A stretch of 64,000 nucleotides of DNA from Armatimonadota bacterium (GTDB taxonomy: Bacteria > Armatimonadota > Fimbriimonadia > Fimbriimonadales > Fimbriimonadaceae): contig JAEURN010000004.1 in the NCBI GenBank assembly GCA_016789105.1, positions 372,001-436,000 on the forward strand, given 5' to 3'. A program made the translations under genes and the position numbers. Shown here piece after piece: positions 36,213 through 44,675 of this stretch; position 1 is the first letter of the stretch; each line of letters opens with the position of its first letter. Under the pieces are notes generated by a model. It searched no databases. It was given only the letters and a program-made list of their open reading frames with translations, and was not told the origin of the DNA.

Positions 36213-37271
36213 ATGGAATGGGCGGTATGGGTTCTGACGGCAGTCTGGTTCCTAATCGCATTCATTTCACTATTGAATTTCTTTTTGATCCCTCGGGCAA
36301 AGCCGCGCGGTGAAAAGTTCGGCACTGTGCTGATCCCGGCGCGAGACGAGGTCGATAACCTCAAGGCCCTGCTCCCCCAGTTGGTACAGGAGTGCGAATT
36401 GGTCGTCGTCTATGACGACGGCTCCACGGATGGGACAGGAGAGGTTGCCCGGGAACTCGGGGCCACGGTGGTGAGGGGGCACACCGATCTGCCTCCGGGG
36501 TGGACGGGAAAGAACCATGCTTGCTGGCAATTGGCCAAAGTGGCGGCCGAAATCAGCCCAAGCAGCTGGTGGCTTTTCTTGGATGCGGACACACGGGTGG
36601 AGCCGGGATTTGGCGGGGCCTTGCTAGACCTGGCGCAAAAGTTCGGGAAACAATGTCCCGTCGTCACTGCATTCCCCAAGATGCTGTCCGGGAAGTTCCC
36701 GGAACCGGCCTACCTGGTTTGGGTCCCATGGATCCTTTTGGGGACGATCCCTTTTGGGCTTATCCAGTCCAGTGGCTTGGGCCATGCGCGGTTCACAAAC
36801 GGGCAATTTGTCCTTTGGGATCCGGCGCGTTACTTTGAAATCAACCCGCACGAAACCTGCAAGGGGGAAGTTTTGGAAGATATCCAGATTGGCCGGTTGC
36901 TTGCCCGGTTGGGAGTCCCGGTGGCCACGGTAGACGCCTCGGCTGTGCTCAGCGTCCGCATGTACCGGGATATCGGCGAAGCCTGGAAGGGGATGTTGAA
37001 AAACTCGTTTTGGGTGACGGGCCGAGTTTGGGGGGCATTGGCATTGGGGGTGTTGTTATGGGGCTTGGCCGCCGTGGTGTTCCTGAACCCGTTCGCCGCG
37101 ATTTTCGGGCTGGTTTCTTTTGCCGCGACACTGCGAGCCACCCGTTTGCCATGGTGGTGCCTGCCCCTGTTCCCGGTGAGCGTGGCGTCCGCTGGAATCA
37201 CGCAGTGGGCATCAGTTTTTGCCGTGCGAAAGGGTGTGGCCTGGAAGGGCCGTCGATACGGCTTGCGCTAA
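36213..37271 (+). CDS. GT2 glycosyltransferase, carotenoid type (CruG/CrtQ-like)
   Basis: A 352-residue membrane-bound family-2 glycosyltransferase. It has one N-terminal transmembrane helix (about 4-26), a GT-A domain with VLIPARDEVDNLKALL (about 39-54), the DDGSTDGT and FLDADTRVEPGF (DxD-type) motifs, VLEDIQIG and QIGRLLARLG, then two or three C-terminal hydrophobic segments. The same layout occurs in CruG, which glycosylates 1'/2'-hydroxycarotenoids, and in staphyloxanthin CrtQ. It lies divergent from cruF, with a -10-like TAGAAT 6 bases before its ATG. It converges with the next gene with a 4-base overlap. Confidence 0.87.
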   Translation: MEWAVWVLTAVWFLIAFISLLNFFLIPRAKPRGEKFGTVLIPARDEVDNLKALLPQLVQECELVVVYDDGSTDGTGEVARELGATVVRGHTDLPPGWTGKNHACWQLAKVAAEISPSSWWLFLDADTRVEPGFGGALLDLAQKFGKQCPVVTAFPKMLSGKFPEPAYLVWVPWILLGTIPFGLIQSSGLGHARFTNGQFVLWDPARYFEINPHETCKGEVLEDIQIGRLLARLGVPVATVDASAVLSVRMYRDIGEAWKGMLKNSFWVTGRVWGALALGVLLWGLAAVVFLNPFAAIFGLVSFAATLRATRLPWWCLPLFPVSVASAGITQWASVFAVRKGVAWKGRRYGLR

Positions 37272-38305
37272 GGGAGGCAAAAACGCGGGAAATCCTGCGG
37301 CAAGAGCTTGCCCTCGGCGAAATCAACGAGCCGCTCGCCCATCCATGGCCCGAATTTGAACCCGTGGCCGGAGCAGGGGGACGCCCAGAACAGGTTGCCA
37401 CCGATTTGTCCCCACAAGAAATCTTCGGTGGAAGTCCGCGAATAGAGGCAGGCTTGCGGTCCGGTGAGCTCCGGATTTGGGATGGCGAAGCGGCGCTGGG
37501 CGAAATCCCGCAGAAGCCACAACTTTTCTTCCGAGACTGGCCGGGCCGGGTCGTCCGGATCGACTTCGTCGCCGGATGAATGAACCCCGAACTTGATCAG
37601 TGGCCGGTCAATGCTTTCGGGAGGGAACCCGTAGATCCCGTGCTCCCCGGTTTCTATCCAAACCTTAGTGTGGTGCTTTGGGTTCGGCACTTGCAGATAG
37701 GCGAACGTTTGGGCGGTGACGGTCAGCGGGAGGTTAAACATTTTCTTGGCCCAACTCCCGGCCGTGACAATGACGGAATCGAATGATCCGACAAGGGATT
37801 CGGGGCGTTCGATCTTGATTGAGTTCCATGCGCCGCCATGATCTAAAATACAAGTTCGGGCATAAGTTCTAAACAAATCGGCATCAACCCAGCCAGCAAC
37901 GGGGTTGTGGATGGCAATTTCCTCCTCATCCAGGTGCAGAGCCGGGAAGTGGCTTTGCCCGGGCCCGGTTTTGTCGTAGTGGATGTTTTGTTCGATCAGA
38001 CCCTGTTCCAGGGTTTGGAGGTCGGGGTGGTCAGGGTCGCCAAACGTAAAGATCCCGCACTCGTGGAAGACCTGGACACCGAGCCTTTGGTTCAGCGATT
38101 TCCAGAGCGGATATCCCTCGAGCATGATTTTGAGATAGAACGGGTCGGGGTAATCAAGCCGGATGATGCGCGACCGCCCGTGTGAAGACCCCTGGGTGTG
38201 CATCGGCTCGAACTGCTCAAAGACGTTGGTTTCGTGCCCGCGCTCCTGGGCGGTCAAAGCAGCGTTCAAGCCCATCACCCCTGCCCCGACCACCGCGATT
38301 TTCAC
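37268..38305 (-). CDS. MSOX-like FAD-dependent amine oxidase
   Basis: A 345-residue flavoprotein of the monomeric sarcosine oxidase/N-methyltryptophan oxidase family. It shows VVGAGVMGLNAALTAQERGHETNVFEQ (residues 4-30), GSSHGRSRIIRLDYPDPFY and the C-terminal CLYSRTSTEDFLWG, whose Cys fits the covalent flavin-linkage position, then SPCSGHGFKFGPWMGE. It likely oxidises an N-methyl amino acid to amine and formaldehyde; the substrate is not clear. The start is GTG at 38305, with TAGATT ending exactly 6 bases before it. No sarcosine or glycine pathway genes are adjacent. Confidence 0.86.
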   Translation of the reverse strand: MKIAVVGAGVMGLNAALTAQERGHETNVFEQFEPMHTQGSSHGRSRIIRLDYPDPFYLKIMLEGYPLWKSLNQRLGVQVFHECGIFTFGDPDHPDLQTLEQGLIEQNIHYDKTGPGQSHFPALHLDEEEIAIHNPVAGWVDADLFRTYARTCILDHGGAWNSIKIERPESLVGSFDSVIVTAGSWAKKMFNLPLTVTAQTFAYLQVPNPKHHTKVWIETGEHGIYGFPPESIDRPLIKFGVHSSGDEVDPDDPARPVSEEKLWLLRDFAQRRFAIPNPELTGPQACLYSRTSTEDFLWGQIGGNLFWASPCSGHGFKFGPWMGERLVDFAEGKLLPQDFPRFCLP

Positions 38306-38731
38306 GCCATGAATCTACCTAGTCCAGAATGTTGATAACAAATTCGAGGAACCGACAATGGAATCCGGAGAGTTCAGGTAATCCGCAAGCCGGACGCTGA
38401 CTGCGACGGTTTTACCGTGTACATAAACGGCCTTGAGAACATCGTTTTTGACGTTGCCGTCATCAGTAAACTCTATAGTTGGGTATTGCCCATTCCCCGC
38501 CGATTTGGCCGACAAATCGGGATTAAGATAGCGGCCACATTCCCGGTGTAATCTCGTTGGGTATTGATGAGCAGGGCGGGATGAGAGCCACCACGCTGGG
38601 CCAGTGACAGACGGCAAATCAAGTTCAAAATTGCAACGATGGGCCACCGAGCGCTAAGACGCCGTTCCATGGCCAAAGTACGGGCACCGGTGGACTTGAT
38701 CGCCAAGCGCCCGTAGGTAGTCTGCAAACCG
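38306..38731. other. Intergenic stretch with no confident gene
   Basis: About 425 bases between the MSOX-like and HNH-like genes. A 110-codon open frame (38315-38647, minus) and an overlapping one at 38473-38742 exist, but neither has a recognisable domain or a ribosome-binding site. Parts look more A+T-rich than the surroundings. It may be a decayed gene. A TAGATT -10 element for the MSOX-like gene sits at 38312-38317. Confidence 0.5.
38312..38317 (-). promoter_or_regulatory. -10 element TAGATT, leaderless type
   Basis: On the minus strand TAGATT ends 6 bases before the GTG start at 38305. Confidence 0.55.
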
Positions 38732-39352
38732 ATGGATCTCACAAGTCTGCCGGAATGGACGGCAGGGCAGTCTCAAGAGGAAGCCGCCCGGGCGACGGTT
38801 GGGTGGTTTCTCAAGGTGCAGCCTGAGATGGAGGGCCCGAAGTCCGGGCCACCCGAACTGTGCCCCAATTGTGTCGAATCCCCGGGCCAACCAAGGTCAC
38901 CCTATTGCGGCACCTGGTGCAAGGAGGAGTCGGCGTTTGTCCGGCAGTTCCGGGCCGCCGGCAAGTCTGGCGGTTTGGCCGAGCCCGATCGACAGATCGC
39001 GCTTGGCCAAAAGCTCTGGCACTTGATTGGGGGCGGCTACCCGTTGCGGGTTTCGCTTGTTTCCCGGTCGGATATGGAGAGGTTTCTCGCAAAATCCGGC
39101 GGCTTGTGTGCCTGCTGCGGAAACCCGGCCGCAACATTCGACCACCTAGGTTCGGGGTGAAACCGGCCGATCAACCGTCGTGCAGTTTGCGCGGCCTGTG
39201 CCATCACCAAGCCTTTTGGGGATCCGGGCCTCATCGGGTCTCAAATCCGGATCATCAAGGCGTTGGCGTCCCGGGTGGGGGCTCCGCAACCCCTGCGGCT
39301 CAGCGACGACCCAGAACTTTGGGATTGGCGGGCGTTTCTCAAATCCCGCTAG
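38732..39352 (+). pseudogene. HNH/zinc-ribbon endonuclease-like gene interrupted by an in-frame TGA
   Basis: One reading frame of 207 codons is interrupted by TGA at 39158-39160 (codon 143). Before it lie two Cys clusters: CPNC near residue 44 and YCGTWC near 58, then CACCGNPAATFDH (C126-x2-C129 and H138). After it, in the same frame, comes NRPINRRAVCAACAITKPFGDP (N148, C153-x2-C156), completing an HNH-type zinc finger, and the frame ends at a TAG overlapping the lepB stop. The stop therefore splits one domain. A nonsense mutation, a sequencing error (one base) or recoding are possible. The 142-residue N-terminal part may still be made. HNH proteins of this kind often cut DNA in defence or repair. 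Confidence 0.6.
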
Positions 39353-40299
39353 TGGAACGGGTTGTCCAGGCGCTTGGCCCGGGCGAGCGGCAACCAAGTG
39401 AATTCCGCCCGTCCGACGATCGCCGAACGGTGGATGAGCCCCCAATAGCGACCATCGTTGGATCCGTTCCGGTTGTCGCCGATCATCAAATAGTAGTCCT
39501 TGGGGATGCGGACGGCGGGGAGGTCTTTGATCTGCCTGGGGTCGTCCACCCAAGTGATGGGGAAGCGCGACCCGCCCCGCGGCGCCCAGATATCGCCTTC
39601 GAAGACGACGGGGATCACTCCGGTCGGGTTGCCGGGGGTTGTCGGGTCGGTTGTTTTGTAAACGTCTGAATCGACGAGCTTGAAGTCTTCTTGTTCGTCG
39701 ATGTAGGGCTGCCATTCGTCTTTGGGCAGCGGGAGTTCGTTGCCGACCGCAGGATTGCTGATTGTTTTGTAAGGCTCTTCCACCGGCTTTCCGTTGCGGT
39801 AGAGCTGCCAATCCTTCATTTCAATGAGGTCTCCCGGCGTCCCCAGACACCGTTTGATGAAGTCGGCATCGGGCTGGTCTTTGGTGCGCGCGTAAACCGG
39901 TGGCTTAAAGACGATGATGTCGCCGAATTTGGGGTTGCTGACTCGGTAGATGAACTTGTTGGCGACGATGAAGTCGTTGGTCCGCAACGTGTCCACCATC
40001 GATGGCGATGGGATATAGAAGGTCTGGATGCCGAATGGCCTGACCAACATGAACACCACGACGGCGGCATAGATCAGCGCATCGGAAAGGTCGTTGATTG
40101 TGCGCAGCGTGGGGTAGATCCCGGTTCGCAAGTGGATCGGCGTATCTTTGAGGTATTTGAAGAGCCCCAGCCGGATGACCGTAAGCGCCACCGCGAAAAT
40201 GATGATTTGGCTGATCGGGGTCCGGGCGATCTTGTCGACAATGACGACCATCCCGCCCGGTTGGCTTTGTGCCAACAATTGACCGACCAGCAAATCCAT
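39349..40299 (-). CDS. lepB: Signal peptidase I
   Basis: A 316-residue membrane protease that removes signal peptides. It has N-terminal hydrophobic segments (about 31-48 and 72-90), the catalytic Ser100 in IPSPSM, the general-base Lys149 in IKRCLGTPGD, and GDNRNGSNDGRYWGLI near the C-terminus. There is an unusually long insertion between the last two (about residues 170-265, rich in Pro, Asp and Lys). It follows rplS by only 6 bases, giving the trmD-rplS-lepB order common in bacteria. Its stop overlaps the stop of the HNH-like gene on the other strand. Confidence 0.95.
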   Translation of the reverse strand: MDLLVGQLLAQSQPGGMVVIVDKIARTPISQIIIFAVALTVIRLGLFKYLKDTPIHLRTGIYPTLRTINDLSDALIYAAVVVFMLVRPFGIQTFYIPSPSMVDTLRTNDFIVANKFIYRVSNPKFGDIIVFKPPVYARTKDQPDADFIKRCLGTPGDLIEMKDWQLYRNGKPVEEPYKTISNPAVGNELPLPKDEWQPYIDEQEDFKLVDSDVYKTTDPTTPGNPTGVIPVVFEGDIWAPRGGSRFPITWVDDPRQIKDLPAVRIPKDYYLMIGDNRNGSNDGRYWGLIHRSAIVGRAEFTWLPLARAKRLDNPFH

Positions 40300-40305
40300 G
40301 GCAGG

Positions 40306-40656
40306 CTACCGTTTTTCGGCGATGCGGGCTGCCTTCCCGACTTTGCCCCGGATGTAATAGAGTTTGGCGCGGCGAACTTTTCCGTGGCGCAGCACTTCGA
40401 ATTTCTCCACGTTGGGGCTGTGCAGCGGCAGGGTCCGTTCGACCCCGACCCCGTTGCTGATTTTGCGGATGGTGACGTTGCGGGCGATGCCGCCGTTCTT
40501 CATGGCGATGACGAGCCCTTCAAAGACCTGGATGCGCTCTTTGCCGCCTTCACGGACTTTGACATGGGCGCGGACGGTGTCGCCGGGTTTGATGACGGGC
40601 AGTTCGCCCTTGATGTGGGGGGCGGCGACGCTTTCCAGGATGGCCTGTTTGGACAT
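40306..40656 (-). CDS. rplS: 50S ribosomal protein L19
   Basis: A 116-residue ribosomal protein at the 30S-50S interface. It matches the family throughout: [95 protein letters not shown]. The length is normal. A TATAAT hexamer about 48 bases upstream (40704-40709, minus), inside the end of trmD, could give it an extra promoter. Confidence 0.98.
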   Translation of the reverse strand: MSKQAILESVAAPHIKGELPVIKPGDTVRAHVKVREGGKERIQVFEGLVIAMKNGGIARNVTIRKISNGVGVERTLPLHSPNVEKFEVLRHGKVRRAKLYYIRGKVGKAARIAEKR

Positions 40657-40703
40657 TTGAATCTGTTCTCCGATGTGGGGGTGGGCCGCAAGGCCAGAGA
40701 GGG

Positions 40704-40709
40704 ATTATA
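40704..40709 (-). promoter_or_regulatory. TATAAT -10-like element before rplS
   Basis: A perfect TATAAT on the minus strand overlaps the trmD stop and would start a transcript with a leader of about 40 bases before rplS. No good -35 is seen at the normal distance. Confidence 0.4.
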
Positions 40710-41415
40710 GCAAATCAAGGTCGGAAGGATGCAGGTCCGCCCGGGCGAATAGGTCCGGCCGCCGCATTTTTGTACGGATGAGCTGTTGTCGGCGGCGCCA
40801 TTCGGCGATTTTCTTGTGGTCGCCCGAGCGGAGGACTTCGGGGACAGGTTCCCCTCGGAACTCAGCCGGCCGGGTGTAGAGGGGGAATCCGAGCAACCCG
40901 TCGTTGGAGTGGGAGTCGTCCTGGTGGCTTTCTGCCGAGCCCAAGACACCAGGCAGCAGCCGAATGACGCTGTCGGCGATGGCAAGGGCAGGGATTTCTC
41001 CCCCCGTCAAGACAAAATCCCCGATGCTGAAAACGTGGGTTGCGACCTGAGTGGCGACCCTCTCATCCACCCCTTCGTAATGCCCGCAGATCAAGATGAG
41101 GTGGCCGGCTTGCGCCAATTCTTCGGCATGGAATTGCCGGAAAGGCGTTCCGGCGGGGTCGGTGAGGATAACGACAGCACCTGGGCCGGGTTGGCACGAT
41201 TCGACCGCTGCGGCCACCAATGGGGCCATCAGAACCATGCCCGGCCCGCCGCCATAGGGCGAGTCGTCGACAGTGCGATGGGCATCAGTGGCAAAGTCCC
41301 TTGGGTTTTGTGTGCCAAAGGTGACCGCCCCCGAAGCGGCCGCGCGCGCCATGATGCTGTGCCCCACCGCTGGCAGCACCATCTCTGGGAAAAGCGTCAC
41401 AAAATCGACCTTCAT
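40705..41415 (-). CDS. trmD: tRNA (guanine-N1)-methyltransferase
   Basis: A 236-residue SPOUT methyltransferase that makes m1G37 in tRNAs. Family marks are MKVDFVTLFPEMV at the start, DSPYGGGPGMVL (about residues 60-71), ILICGHYEGVDERV (about 115-128), the knot-forming SIGDFVLTGGEIPALAIADSVIRLLPGVLG, and SHSNDGLLGFPLYTRPAEFRG. ATG at 41415 begins the conserved N-terminus; the frame stays open 71 codons further upstream, over gcvH on the other strand, without homology. It is divergent from gcvH with a very short gap. Confidence 0.97.
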   Translation of the reverse strand: MKVDFVTLFPEMVLPAVGHSIMARAAASGAVTFGTQNPRDFATDAHRTVDDSPYGGGPGMVLMAPLVAAAVESCQPGPGAVVILTDPAGTPFRQFHAEELAQAGHLILICGHYEGVDERVATQVATHVFSIGDFVLTGGEIPALAIADSVIRLLPGVLGSAESHQDDSHSNDGLLGFPLYTRPAEFRGEPVPEVLRSGDHKKIAEWRRRQQLIRTKMRRPDLFARADLHPSDLDLL

Positions 41416-41455
41416 CACCGGGGGAGAGCGTACCGCGTTGGGTAAAACCGCCTTT

Positions 41456-41836
41456 GTGAACATACCGGGTGATCTGAAATACACGAAATCGCACGAATGG
41501 GTGCGCGTCGAAGGCGATGTGGCCGTGATCGGGATCACCGACCATGCCCAAAGCGAGATGGGGGACGTGGTGTTTGTCGACCTGCCAGAAGTCGGTCGCC
41601 ACCTGAGCGCCGAAGAAGGATTCGGCACCGTAGAAAGCGTGAAAACCGTCAGCGACGTCTATGCGCCGTTCGCTGGGGAAGTGGTTGAAACGAACGGGTC
41701 GCTCGGTGCCCAAAGCGAACTTGTCAACTCTGACCCATACGGGGAAGGGTGGCTTGTCAAAGTCAAACTCGACGATGCAAGCGGACTCGATGGCTTGCTT
41801 TCGGCAGAAGGTTACGCCGCGAGCCTGAACGACTGA
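41456..41836 (+). CDS. gcvH: Glycine cleavage system H protein
   Basis: A 126-residue lipoyl-carrier protein that shuttles the methylamine group between the P, T and L proteins. The lipoylated Lys63 lies in GTVESVKTVSDVYAPFAGEVVETN, with the N-terminal PGDLKYTKSHEWV and C-terminal NSDPYGEGWLVKVKL regions as in the family. GTG at 41456 gives the standard N-terminus; TTG at 41438 is the alternative and has a GGGGGAG stretch at a fair distance. The other gcv genes are not in the window. Confidence 0.96.
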   Translation: MNIPGDLKYTKSHEWVRVEGDVAVIGITDHAQSEMGDVVFVDLPEVGRHLSAEEGFGTVESVKTVSDVYAPFAGEVVETNGSLGAQSELVNSDPYGEGWLVKVKLDDASGLDGLLSAEGYAASLND

Positions 41837-41867
41837 CGCGGCGAGCTCGCCGCAAGGAGGATTTTCC

Positions 41868-43142
41868 TTGGTTTCTTTTGCGGTGCTCCGGCACCGGCCG
41901 TTCCGCAACCTGTGGATCGGCCAAACGGTTTCGCAACTTGGCGATTCCCTCTACTGGCTCGTGTTTTTGTACATGGCCGACCACGTGAGCAAAGATCCGC
42001 GGATGGTCGGCTTGGTCGGGGCGGCCGGGGCGATCCCGTTTGTCGTGTTCGGCCCTCTTGCCGGAGTCTTGGCAGACCGGGTGGATCGCCGGTTTTTGAT
42101 GCTGTTTGCCGACTACATGAGTGCAGCCATCACGTTTGGTCTTGCGATGTATGCGCTCAAAGAGCCAAACCCCCCGGTATGGGTTTTGCTCGTGGCGGCG
42201 TTCCTTCTTTCCACGGTCAACACAGTGTTTTTCCCCGCCCGCTCGGCATCCGTGCCCCGTTTGGTGCCGCCGGGCGACGTGGTCGCCGCAAACGCTTTGA
42301 ACGAAGCAACCCGGCAAACGGTGATGATGGTCGGGATGGCCGTATCGGCGGTGGGGCTCGGCGCGCTTTACCTGGCAGCGCCCAACCTCTTCTTTCTGAC
42401 TTCCGTCGCATTCAATTCAGCAACGTTTTTGGTTTCGGCGTTTTTTGTGTCGCGGTTGCCGAATCTTGCGCCTTTGCGCGGTGAAGTGCCTTCTGGCGAG
42501 CCGGGCGGCGTAGCGAAGAGGGTCGTCGCAGACATGCGCGAGGGACTGGCGGCGGTGTCGCAAGACCCCCTGATCCGCCTGGCGCTGCCCGTCAACATGC
42601 TGAGTACCCTGGCGGTCTCTGGATTCTTTGTCGTTTATCTGGCATTCAACCGCGCTTGGTATGGCGGCGGCTATCAGACGTTGGCTTGGATCGAACTCGC
42701 CTTTGCCGCGCCTATGGTCTTTGCGAGCCTTGCCGTGGGCCGCATGACGATTGCCCGACCTGGCCGGTGGATCATTGCCGGGCACTTGGGACTTGGCGGG
42801 GCTGTCGCCGCGATGGCCTTTTGCCGCCCCTATTGGAGCATGCTTATCATCAATGCGGTTTGTGCGTTGTTCCTGCCGCTCATCATCATCCCTTTGCAGA
42901 GTTATCTCCAGTTGGCTGTCCCCGATGCGCTCCGAGGCCGGGTCAATTCAACGTGGTCGATGCTCAGCCAAGCTATGAACCCGCTCGGGGTATTGGCGAT
43001 CGGGCCGTTGCTCACGTGGCTCGGTATTGAAAAATGCCTGATCGCCATGGGGGTGGGGATGGCGTTGGCCGGGATGGTCGGTTTTGCCAGCCGCCGGTTC
43101 CTCAATACTGAGATGCCGTCCGCCAGGCCTCAGGCCGCGTAA
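41868..43142 (+). CDS. MFS transporter
   Basis: A 424-residue major facilitator with about 12 hydrophobic segments. The conserved loop between helices 2 and 3 is seen as GPLAGVLADRVDRRFLM. It is of the MFS_3/enterobactin-exporter-like type common for drug or siderophore efflux, but the substrate is unknown. The start is TTG at 41868, with a strong AAGGAGG 7 bases upstream. It follows gcvH by 31 bases and converges with the next gene with a 13-base overlap. Confidence 0.88.
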   Translation: MVSFAVLRHRPFRNLWIGQTVSQLGDSLYWLVFLYMADHVSKDPRMVGLVGAAGAIPFVVFGPLAGVLADRVDRRFLMLFADYMSAAITFGLAMYALKEPNPPVWVLLVAAFLLSTVNTVFFPARSASVPRLVPPGDVVAANALNEATRQTVMMVGMAVSAVGLGALYLAAPNLFFLTSVAFNSATFLVSAFFVSRLPNLAPLRGEVPSGEPGGVAKRVVADMREGLAAVSQDPLIRLALPVNMLSTLAVSGFFVVYLAFNRAWYGGGYQTLAWIELAFAAPMVFASLAVGRMTIARPGRWIIAGHLGLGGAVAAMAFCRPYWSMLIINAVCALFLPLIIIPLQSYLQLAVPDALRGRVNSTWSMLSQAMNPLGVLAIGPLLTWLGIEKCLIAMGVGMALAGMVGFASRRFLNTEMPSARPQAA

Positions 43143-43648
43143 AGACCGGATCGCCGGCCGACTTGGCGCAAAACAAAGGCAAATTCTTCGAACCCTTCGC
43201 TCAAGGTCTCGAACAGTGCCGATTCGCGGTCGTAAGGTGGATGGTCGAACGTACTGACCACGTGGTAGCTTTCCCGGCCTTGGCGGGAATAGTCGCACTG
43301 GACGTCATCCAGCACTCCCAGCCGGAACTTGCGCAAGTGATCCGGATAGATGCCCGTCCAAAACAAGATGAAGTCGCCGATGTGCTTGTGCACTTCGCGC
43401 TCCCGTTCAAACGAATCCGCACGGAGCCGCACATCGCCTTCCGAGACCATCTCGATAACGGAAGTCACGGGTTGCCCTGATGAATCGCGGATGGAATAGA
43501 GTCGGTCAGTTCGGATGAAATCGAGGAGGAGGCTGGCAAGGTACTCCTCGGCAAAGGTGGGCACGGATCCGATGTGGAGGCCGACCTGCTCATGGACGAG
43601 GTCGGCCATCATCAGCGCGAGCGGATGGTTGGGGCTGACATTGGCCAT
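43130..43648 (-). CDS. Conserved hypothetical protein
   Basis: A 172-residue cytoplasmic protein of unrecognised family. It starts MANVSPNHPLALMMADLVHEQVGL, has a mostly alpha-helical N-terminal half (YLASLLLDFIRTDRLYSIRD), a distinctive HIGDFILFWTGIYPDHLRK stretch around residue 89 with conserved-looking aromatics, and YDRESALFETLSEGFEEFAFVLRQVGRR near the end. AAGGA lies 9 bases before the ATG. No domain could be assigned. Confidence 0.75.
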   Translation of the reverse strand: MANVSPNHPLALMMADLVHEQVGLHIGSVPTFAEEYLASLLLDFIRTDRLYSIRDSSGQPVTSVIEMVSEGDVRLRADSFEREREVHKHIGDFILFWTGIYPDHLRKFRLGVLDDVQCDYSRQGRESYHVVSTFDHPPYDRESALFETLSEGFEEFAFVLRQVGRRSGLYAA

Positions 43649-43828
43649 TTCGTTTTCCTTCTAAGGGATTGGACGATTTTTGCCCGCGAATGTTGCAGGT
43701 TTGTTAGTCCGATGCCAACCATATTCCACAGTCGTTTGTCGATTTCAAGAGAATCCTGGAACTGTTGCCAGGGTGGTGAATCTGGGCAACCTCTCACTGT
43801 TTCTGGCGTCTAATCCGATAGGAGACCC

Positions 43829-44662
43829 ATGCAACCACAACCCGTTGACCCTTATGCCGCCCAGTCCAAGCGGTCGATGCTGGGCCTGGGGATCGGCATC
43901 GGGGTTTTGGCCACGTTGCTCCTGATCGGCGGGGGGATGGCGGCCCTCGGGTTGCTTGGGCCGCAGTCCAAGGTTTTGCCGCAAGTGGCTGGCAACCAAT
44001 CGGTGTTGCCCTCGGTTCCGGGCGACCCTAGCCCCGCGTTGCCTTTGGAAGCCATCAAGAACGAGCCGGCGCTCCCCAAGCCGCAAGAAGCGATCCGCAT
44101 GCCGGACGATGTTTACAATTGGTTGGAGCACCTCCGGAAAACCGAGAACATGCGCAAATCCATGGCCGGCGACCAGATTGGCGAGCTGACGGTGATGATG
44201 ACCAAGATGAAGACGAGCAGCATTACGGACGCGATGAAAGGGCTATTTTCTCCCGACGAATCCCCAATCCCGATCGATGAGAAGCAGCCCGACAAAGACT
44301 CTTTGGTTGTCGATGCGGGCAAAAAGAGGGAACAGTGGAAGCAATTGAACGATTTCTTTTTGAGTTACCCACCGCCAGACGAATGCAAGCCGATCCAGGC
44401 TAGTTATGCCCAGGCGCTTGGCGAAACCGGGGCGATGATCGTCGAGATTTTGGAAGCCGTCGACATGGCCAGCGAATCGCCAGACAAAGCCATTGCCGCC
44501 CTGACCAAAATGCAAGGCACTTCCGGCGGCCGGATCGACCAGTTGGCAAAACAGACCGACGACCAAGTGAACGACATTTGCAACAAATACCAAACCCGCA
44601 AGTGGTTTGGAATCCAGGGAGACGTCGGCGGCGGGTTCCTGAGCCAACTCGGCGGCTTCTGA
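43829..44662 (+). CDS. Hypothetical membrane-anchored protein
   Basis: A 277-residue protein with a Pro/Gln-rich N-terminus, one transmembrane helix (about residues 17-43) and a mostly helical, charged domain outside (LEHLRKTENMRKSMAGDQIG, AIAALTKMQGTSGGRIDQLAKQTDDQVNDICNKYQ) ending in a Gly-rich tail. No family is recognised. An AGGAG box lies 6 bases before the ATG. It precedes panB by 13 bases but is not functionally linked by sequence. Confidence 0.7.
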   Translation: MQPQPVDPYAAQSKRSMLGLGIGIGVLATLLLIGGGMAALGLLGPQSKVLPQVAGNQSVLPSVPGDPSPALPLEAIKNEPALPKPQEAIRMPDDVYNWLEHLRKTENMRKSMAGDQIGELTVMMTKMKTSSITDAMKGLFSPDESPIPIDEKQPDKDSLVVDAGKKREQWKQLNDFFLSYPPPDECKPIQASYAQALGETGAMIVEILEAVDMASESPDKAIAALTKMQGTSGGRIDQLAKQTDDQVNDICNKYQTRKWFGIQGDVGGGFLSQLGGF

Positions 44663-44668
44663 TAACAT
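44663..44668 (+). promoter_or_regulatory. -10-like TAACAT before panB
   Basis: TAACAT ends 7 bases before the ATG at 44676, with CAGGCGG between them; the latter could also act as a ribosome-binding site. Confidence 0.4.
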
Positions 44669-44675
44669 CAGGCGG

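Noticed and set aside
38315-38647. 110-codon minus-strand frame
   Set aside because: No domain, no ribosome-binding site and it overlaps another frame of similar length; kept only as a note on the gap.
40705-41628. Longer 307-codon version of trmD
   Set aside because: The extra 71 codons have no homology and lie over gcvH; the conserved MKVDFVTLFPE start is at 41415.
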